From a virus, in the IMG/VR virus record IMGVR_UViG_3300017971_000274, positions 1 to 64,000 of that record: a DNA stretch of 64,000 bases; one strand, written 5' to 3'. The position numbers were made by a program, and so were the translations under genes. The notes beneath the pieces were generated by a model. The model did not search any database. It was given only the letters and a program-made list of their open reading frames with translations, and was not told where the DNA came from. Numbering within the stretch: position 1 is the first letter of the stretch; the number at the start of each line of letters is the position of its first letter. Positions 59,518-64,000 of this stretch are shown in pieces.

Positions 59518-60396
59518 ATGGGTCAAGTTTCTAACCAAGTCAAGCAACAAGTCATCAGCGAGTACATCAAGACGGCCGCTGGACGTGCGAAGCTCGCCGC
59601 TTCCATGATTCAACCGCTCCGTCTTCGTCGGGACTACTCGGCCGTTGGTCGCAAGACCTTCCTCGTCGAGCAACTGCCCGACGGTGCGTTGCCGATCTAT
59701 GACAAGGACCCGGATGTCACGGCGTTCGTCGTGGGTGAAGAGGGTGAGAACATTCTCGCCATTCAGAAGCCGCGTCGCGTGATCTTCCCCTTGTTTGAGA
59801 TTGCCTCGAACCCTGAAATCCCCCTGACCCAGATCAAGGAGCGTCGTTTCGATCTCATCGAGCGTGCTCAGGATCTGGCCAAGGCTCAGATTCAGGCGGC
59901 AGAGGACGAGCGTGTGTTTGCAATCCTTGACAGCATCGCTGTCTCGGGCTTCGACACACTTCCGGGCCAGACCAACCCAGACGTACCGGTGGTTGCGCCC
60001 ATTTCGCCCGCAGTGCTCGCTGATGCGTTCGCAGAGGTTGAGAGGCACGATCTCCGTGTCGCTCGCATCTACATGAACGCCGTCGATTACGCGGACATCC
60101 GTAAGTTCGGTCGTGACATTCTGGATATCGAGAGTCAGGCCACCTTGCTCAAGACCGGTCTCCAGGCCGTTCTGTGGGGTGCTCAGATCATCACATCCAG
60201 GCTGGTACCGTCCGGCTTCGCGTATGTTTGCTGCGAGCCTGAGCAGTTCGGCCGTATCCCGGTTCGCACCGAGATCACCGTTCTGTCGGCGGACGATCCG
60301 AAGGCCCGTACCATCGGCTTCTCGTGCTTCGAGAATCTGGGCATCGGTGCTTTCAACCCGCGTGGCCTCACCAGGATCGTGGTCACTCGCGTCTAG
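59518..60396 (+). CDS. Major capsid protein (HK97-fold type)
   Basis: The 292-residue product has an N-terminal helix (VKQQVISEYIKTAAGRAKLA), an extended-loop-like region (residues 40-80), and a spine-helix region with IKERRFDLIERAQDLAKAQI. A-domain strands follow at the end with GLTRIVVTRV. AGGAGG stands before the ATG and a strong terminator follows, both expected for the most abundant virion protein. Position after scaffold and protease supports the call. Confidence 0.82.
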   Translation: MGQVSNQVKQQVISEYIKTAAGRAKLAASMIQPLRLRRDYSAVGRKTFLVEQLPDGALPIYDKDPDVTAFVVGEEGENILAIQKPRRVIFPLFEIASNPEIPLTQIKERRFDLIERAQDLAKAQIQAAEDERVFAILDSIAVSGFDTLPGQTNPDVPVVAPISPAVLADAFAEVERHDLRVARIYMNAVDYADIRKFGRDILDIESQATLLKTGLQAVLWGAQIITSRLVPSGFAYVCCEPEQFGRIPVRTEITVLSADDPKARTIGFSCFENLGIGAFNPRGLTRIVVTRV

Positions 60397-60419
60397 TCGT
60401 AAGGCTGGAACATTCCCTC

Positions 60420-60453
60420 AAAGGCCGATCCTCCGGGGTCGGCCTTTGTATTT
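60420..60453 (+). terminator. Rho-independent terminator after capsid gene
   Basis: AAAGGCCGA (60420-60428) pairs with TCGGCCTTT (60439-60447), followed by GTATTT. It ends the capsid transcription unit and is 23 nt after the stop. Confidence 0.88.
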
Positions 60454-60481
60454 AACCCTTTCATCTCTCGACTAAGACAAG

Positions 60482-60772
60482 ATGCGCCAGCGAGTCCTAA
60501 ACAGGTTCTTGACTGCTCAACAATCCAAGGAAACCAGGACCTATACCGTCACTAGCGCTCCGGATATGCTCGACCGACTTGAGAAGGTCATGGTCACGAT
60601 GAGTATGCTTGGCGGCTGGGGCGCAAGCCGTGAAGTCCGGTTCGGTTGGGATGGAGACGGGGCTGATTATTTGGATGTGAAAGAGCTTAAGAAAAAGAGC
60701 GTCGAGGACCTGAATAAAGAGACCGAGAGCGACACGGTGAACGTGGACGCCCTCAAGCTAGTCGAGAAATAA
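60482..60772 (+). CDS. Small hypothetical protein with RVLNRFL N-terminus
   Basis: The 96-residue product begins MRQRVLNRFL, related to the RVxxRF-type starts of the next three genes. It continues with a small alpha/beta part containing GWGASREVRFGWDGDG and a charged helix. It is separated from the next gene by 1 nt. Function unknown. Confidence 0.6.
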   Translation: MRQRVLNRFLTAQQSKETRTYTVTSAPDMLDRLEKVMVTMSMLGGWGASREVRFGWDGDGADYLDVKELKKKSVEDLNKETESDTVNVDALKLVEK

Positions 60773-60773
60773 T

Positions 60774-61418
60774 ATGCCTACAGCCAGTCGAGTTGCCGAA
60801 CGGTATGTCGCCGCCTACAGAGGGCGGATCACATTACCTCGTTCCTCTTATCTACCCCCGGAGGTTCGGGGCACCGACCCCTACATCCCCAAGGGGACAG
60901 ACATGGCTGTTTGGACCTATGAAGTTCCGAGGGGCAGCAAGATCAAGTACTTCGCCATAGGTTTCGTGGGCAAGCAGAACAAGCCTCTTTTCCATTACAG
61001 CTACCGGGACGAGAGGCATCGGGAGCGAGAGATAGAAGAGAGAGCCAAGGATCGTAGAGAGCAGTTGGAAGCCAAGGAGAAGAGGCGGCAGGAGAGGCTT
61101 AAGTTTCAACACAGCCTTAACGTCGGGGATATTCTTTACTCGTCGTGGGGGTACGACCAGACCAATATCGACTTCTATGAAGTCACGAAGGTCATTGGCC
61201 CCAAGTTCGTAGAAATCCGTGGGCTTGCCCAAAAGACAGTCCGGCAGGACCAGACGGCTGATTATGTAGTACCTATCCCAGGTCGGTACGCCAGAAACTC
61301 CAAGCCCATGAAGAAGCGTGTAAAGCCGGGCGACTCTGTTAAGATCACCAGCTACGCCAGCGCCCATAAGTGGGGCGGCAAACCCTTGTACCAAACAAGC
61401 CCGTTGTACGGTCACTAA
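60774..61418 (+). CDS. Hypothetical protein with RVAERY N-terminus
   Basis: The 214-residue product begins TASRVAERYVAAYRG, then has a beta part, a very charged helix (about 80-108) and a second small beta-barrel part (NVGDILYSSWGYDQTNIDFYEV). The latter resembles small RNA/DNA-binding barrels but is not assigned. It is joined by TAATG to the next gene. Confidence 0.6.
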   Translation: MPTASRVAERYVAAYRGRITLPRSSYLPPEVRGTDPYIPKGTDMAVWTYEVPRGSKIKYFAIGFVGKQNKPLFHYSYRDERHREREIEERAKDRREQLEAKEKRRQERLKFQHSLNVGDILYSSWGYDQTNIDFYEVTKVIGPKFVEIRGLAQKTVRQDQTADYVVPIPGRYARNSKPMKKRVKPGDSVKITSYASAHKWGGKPLYQTSPLYGH

Positions 61419-62026
61419 TGGGTGTTTCAGCCAAACGTATTGTGGCGCGATTCTTACGCGCCGACGCTGATCTCCCTACTAAGGAGATGAAGGACTGGTT
61501 TGACAAGAGAACCAGCGAGCACATCAAGAGGGTCCAGAAATACTGCCGGAAGATCGAGAAGCACGACCCTAAGAAGTTCAAGGGTCTAACTGATCAGGCC
61601 AAGGACCACGACCAGAGTAAACTCAAGAAGCCGGAAATCGATCCTTACATTTGGATCACGTGGCAGTACAAGTGTAAGGATGACGGCAAGGACTTCGACA
61701 CTCCCGAGGGCCTTGAAGACAAGATGAATGCTGCGACGGAGCATCATGTCAAAAACAACCGGCACCACCCCGAGTTCCACTGCACCAAGAAAGTGGATCT
61801 GATAAATCGCGACGACCGGGATAAGCCTCCGTCTGAAATGGTGGATGCGACCAAGATGCCCGACCTGGATGTCGCAGAGATGTGCGCCGACTGGTTGGCT
61901 ATGTCAGAAGAGAAGAAGAGTGATCCGAAGAAGTGGGCCGACAAGAACGTGAACGTCAGATGGAAGTTCACGGGCGACCAGAAGGATTTGATCTACCAAC
62001 TCATCTCTTCTATCAAGGTCGAGTAG
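61418..62026 (+). CDS. DUF5662-like protein with RIVARF N-terminus
   Basis: The 202-residue product begins VSAKRIVARFL. The body has DQAKDHDQSKL, EHHVKNNRHHPEFH and MPDLDVAEMCADWLAM, a His/Asp-rich pattern I associate with the DUF5662 family. The His and Asp residues might bind metal, as in HD-type proteins, but that is unproven. Start ATG overlaps the preceding stop. Confidence 0.62.
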   Translation: MGVSAKRIVARFLRADADLPTKEMKDWFDKRTSEHIKRVQKYCRKIEKHDPKKFKGLTDQAKDHDQSKLKKPEIDPYIWITWQYKCKDDGKDFDTPEGLEDKMNAATEHHVKNNRHHPEFHCTKKVDLINRDDRDKPPSEMVDATKMPDLDVAEMCADWLAMSEEKKSDPKKWADKNVNVRWKFTGDQKDLIYQLISSIKVE

Positions 62027-62052
62027 GTTTTGGTTTATAGGAGCATATAGGT

Positions 62053-62454
62053 ATGACTATCAAGATTTCCGCTGAGCGCGTCCTTCAACGATACTCAAAG
62101 GGATTGCCCCCCGAGTTCTTGGAGCAACAGAAGAAGATGAAGGAAAAATCCAAGGGCAAGGACGACGGTAAGAAAGACGACAGCAAGAAGGACGACAAAG
62201 ACGACGGCAAGAAGAAAGAGAAAGGTAAAGGAAAGATCCCGCCTCAGTTCTTAGCGCAACAGAAGAAGAACAAGGAGAAGGGCAAGGAGGCGGCCATCCC
62301 TAAGAGCAAAGCATACAGCGCCGTGGATGAGAGCGATGTCATTCAGGAACAAGGCAGTAAGCGGGACATGCTCAAGGTCGTCAAAAAGAACCGGGACAAA
62401 GGGTGGTATTTGGGTTTTACGACCAGTAAGAATGTGGGGGACAAGTTCCAATAG
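62053..62454 (+). CDS. Lysine-rich small protein with two PPEFL repeats
   Basis: The 133-residue product begins ISAERVLQRYSKG. It has two related segments, LPPEFLEQQKKMKEK and IPPQFLAQQKKNKEK, around a Lys/Asp-rich spacer, then a small alpha/beta C-terminus (DMLKVVKKNRDKGWYLGFT). The N-terminal motif links it to its neighbours. It may be a DNA-associated virion protein. Confidence 0.58.
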   Translation: MTIKISAERVLQRYSKGLPPEFLEQQKKMKEKSKGKDDGKKDDSKKDDKDDGKKKEKGKGKIPPQFLAQQKKNKEKGKEAAIPKSKAYSAVDESDVIQEQGSKRDMLKVVKKNRDKGWYLGFTTSKNVGDKFQ

Positions 62455-62457
62455 CAC

Positions 62458-62467
62458 GGTGTAGTCC
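62458..62467 (+). promoter_or_regulatory. GGTGTAGTCC leaderless element before UDG
   Basis: The element ends 5 nt before the GTG start at 62473, with no Shine-Dalgarno sequence. It is isolated within the virion block, giving the DNA-repair gene its own early-type promoter. Confidence 0.5.
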
Positions 62468-62472
62468 AGCAC

Positions 62473-63129
62473 GTGCATCCCTCTTGGAAAACCGCTTTAG
62501 GCTCCGAATTCAAGAAGCCCTACTTCCAAGCTCTCGTCAATTTCGTAAGACAAGAACGAGCAACAACCACCGTATACCCACCGTCCGGGGCTGTTTTCGC
62601 AGCGTTTAACGCCACGCCTCTCGACGAGGTCCGCGTTCTTATCCTGGGGCAAGACCCGTACCATGGTCGGAAGCAAGCCCACGGCTTGTGCTTCTCTGTT
62701 CTACCGGAAACGTTGGCTCCTCCTAGTCTCCAAAACATATTCAAGGAGCTTCGGAGCGATGTTGGTTGCCCTATCCCTACCCACGGCCACCTACTCAAGT
62801 GGGCTGAACAGGGCGTGTTTCTCCTCAACTCTGTCTTGACCGTGAGAGCGCACGCGGCCGGATCTCATCGAGACCAGGGGTGGGAGACATTCACCGACGC
62901 GGTGATCAGACTCTTGAGTGACCGGGACCGCCCGATGGTCTTTGTCCTTTGGGGTCGTTACGCGAGAGACAAGGCGTCTCTTATTGACGCCGAGAAACAC
63001 GTGGTTGTCGAGTCAGCGCATCCAAGTCCTATGAGCGCAAACAAGGGATTCTTCGGAAGCAAGCCTTTTTCAAAGGTGAACGTCGCCCTCGAAATGTTCG
63101 GGGGTCGGCCCATCGATTGGCGTCTTTAA
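62473..63129 (+). CDS. ung: Uracil-DNA glycosylase
   Basis: Ung removes uracil from DNA. The 218-residue product (GTG start, 5 nt after a GGTGTA element) has the family 1 motifs: GQDPYHG near residue 59 with the catalytic Asp, CFSV, LLNSVLTVR, VLWGRYA and the HPSPMSA loop near residue 177. Full length and apparently intact. Its presence implies thymine/cytosine-containing DNA rather than uracil DNA, and that keeping uracil out matters to this phage. Confidence 0.95.
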   Translation: MHPSWKTALGSEFKKPYFQALVNFVRQERATTTVYPPSGAVFAAFNATPLDEVRVLILGQDPYHGRKQAHGLCFSVLPETLAPPSLQNIFKELRSDVGCPIPTHGHLLKWAEQGVFLLNSVLTVRAHAAGSHRDQGWETFTDAVIRLLSDRDRPMVFVLWGRYARDKASLIDAEKHVVVESAHPSPMSANKGFFGSKPFSKVNVALEMFGGRPIDWRL

Positions 63130-63184
63130 TAGTTTATTTATCGTTTTTCAGAAGGGGCGGTTCTTACCTCGAATGGAGATTACA

Positions 63185-64000
63185 ATGGAGATCAAATATA
63201 AATCAGGCGATTTCAATAGTTTCACAGCTACTCGTAGCTTTGCTTTAGGTGCTTTCGACATAACTGTCGCAAAGGACTCGGAAGTAGAGTTCGACGGCTC
63301 AACCGTTAAATACGCTGGGGCGGAATATAACTTCCCTCAACTTCGGAGCGCTGTCACGGCTGAATGGATTGTGCCTTCCGAGGTCTATGAGGAAGACAAC
63401 CCTGATTATGGTAGGCCGGTTTCGGCCAACATCAAGGTTCGTCCAGCCACGAGTGATGACGGGGAAGCCAAACCCATCGAACCTGTTACAACTGACTCGG
63501 ACGAACAGGTTGTGATGAGCACCGCTGAGCACGCTTCTTCTACTCAGAAGAAGAACAAGGCGGCGCGGTCCAAAATGGGCGGTAAGTCAAAGGTGGGCAC
63601 GGAGGTAGTCGAGCCTCAGGACGGGGTTCCGGTTCGAGCCTTGAAGACAGCGGCTAAATCCAAGAGCCAGTTGACGGCAGAGTCCGCTGGTTCGGCCCTC
63701 AGGGAAGCGGAGAATGTCCAGATCGATCCGGGCGAGGGTATCTCAGAAGAAGAGGCCCTGGAACGTATGACCCCAGAGGATCGGGAGGCTTACCTGGAGA
63801 AGAAGCGTTCTCTGCGCTCGCAGTATATTACTTCCGACAAAGACCAGCCTACCAAGGTGGCCACGGTCAAGGGTAAGAAGAAGCAGGAGAAGGAGGGGAT
63901 GAAGCTTACCCAGGAGGTCGGTGGCGGCACTGCGGTGGCGGACCCCACAAGCGGTGACGGCAAGGCCAAGGAGGCCGTCCGGGAAGAAGACGGTATTACG
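63185..64000 (+). CDS. Hypothetical virion-region protein, 3' end cut by window
   Basis: An open frame runs from ATG 63185 (GGAG 6 nt upstream; an in-frame ATG at 63173 is less well placed) to the window end without a stop, at least 272 codons. The first 80 residues are strand-rich (FTATRSFALGAFDITVAKDS, EFDGSTVKYAGAEYNF). The remainder is Lys/Glu-rich and low complexity, with a charged helix (EEEALERMTPEDREAYLEKK). It resembles internal or decoration proteins of large phages in composition, but no family is recognised. Confidence 0.7.
   Translation, partial: MEIKYKSGDFNSFTATRSFALGAFDITVAKDSEVEFDGSTVKYAGAEYNFPQLRSAVTAEWIVPSEVYEEDNPDYGRPVSANIKVRPATSDDGEAKPIEPVTTDSDEQVVMSTAEHASSTQKKNKAARSKMGGKSKVGTEVVEPQDGVPVRALKTAAKSKSQLTAESAGSALREAENVQIDPGEGISEEEALERMTPEDREAYLEKKRSLRSQYITSDKDQPTKVATVKGKKKQEKEGMKLTQEVGGGTAVADPTSGDGKAKEAVREEDGIT

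Overview
The window is one contiguous stretch of a large tailed (caudovirus) bacteriophage genome. A terminase large subunit, portal, protease-like head protein, scaffold-like protein and major capsid protein lie in order on the right, and an almost complete set of phage replication and recombination genes lies in the middle. Nearly everything is on the + strand, tightly packed with ATGA, GTGA or TAATG overlaps, at moderately high GC. The host cannot be named. An adenosylcobalamin-type ribonucleotide reductase, frequent GTG and TTG starts, many apparently leaderless genes and a chromosomal-type parS palindrome suggest a bacterium in which leaderless translation is common. That host inference is weak.

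Left region (1-12.4 kb, accessory). A Ro60 (TROVE-vWA) protein is followed by a run of small genes that includes a JAMM (JAB) protease, a ubiquitin-like protein and an E1/ThiF-like adenylating enzyme. Next, behind a sigma70-like promoter, comes a contiguous array of five structured RNAs (about 6316-6978). Four of them carry perfect or near-perfect tRNA T-arms. Three are about 140 nt long with a long structured extra arm in the variable region; one of these is circularly permuted, and another RNA has its acceptor stem replaced by a long interrupted helix. With Ro60 encoded 4 kb upstream, these are good candidates for phage Y RNA/tRNA hybrids. Conventional tRNA-Ala and tRNA-Gln, a degenerate Leu-like tRNA, two HNH endonucleases, a parS-like site, a second vWA protein and several small genes follow.

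Middle region (12.4-40.3 kb, replication, repair, nucleotide metabolism). Here are GroEL, clamp-loader subunits delta', delta and a DnaX-like protein, a class II ribonucleotide reductase, an NAD-dependent DNA ligase, a RecD2-like helicase, a DEDDh exonuclease, a probable ssDNA-binding protein with a structured leader, a RuvC-like resolvase, RecA, an Mre11-like nuclease, and a Rad50/SbcC split into two genes. They are joined by a Cas4/RecB-like nuclease, a beta-clamp-like protein, a TOPRIM primase-like protein, a NusG-FEN fusion and a sigma-like factor. Many replisome parts therefore resemble the bacterial Pol III holoenzyme rather than the T4 or T7 type.

Right region (40.3-64 kb, virion). It starts with an Ig/BACON-like protein and large unknown virion-region proteins, including one with three cysteine-rich repeats. 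It continues through small and large terminase, three tandem paralogues, portal, a 944-residue internal or scaffold-like protein, a protease-like head protein with a zinc-ribbon insert, an acidic scaffold-like protein and the capsid proteins. Several small proteins share an N-terminal RVxxRF-type motif. Uracil-DNA glycosylase and a gene cut by the window edge close the region.

A recurrent GGTGTA element lies 4-7 nt before the start codon of seven genes that have no Shine-Dalgarno sequence. It probably forms the -10 region of phage promoters that make leaderless mRNAs.
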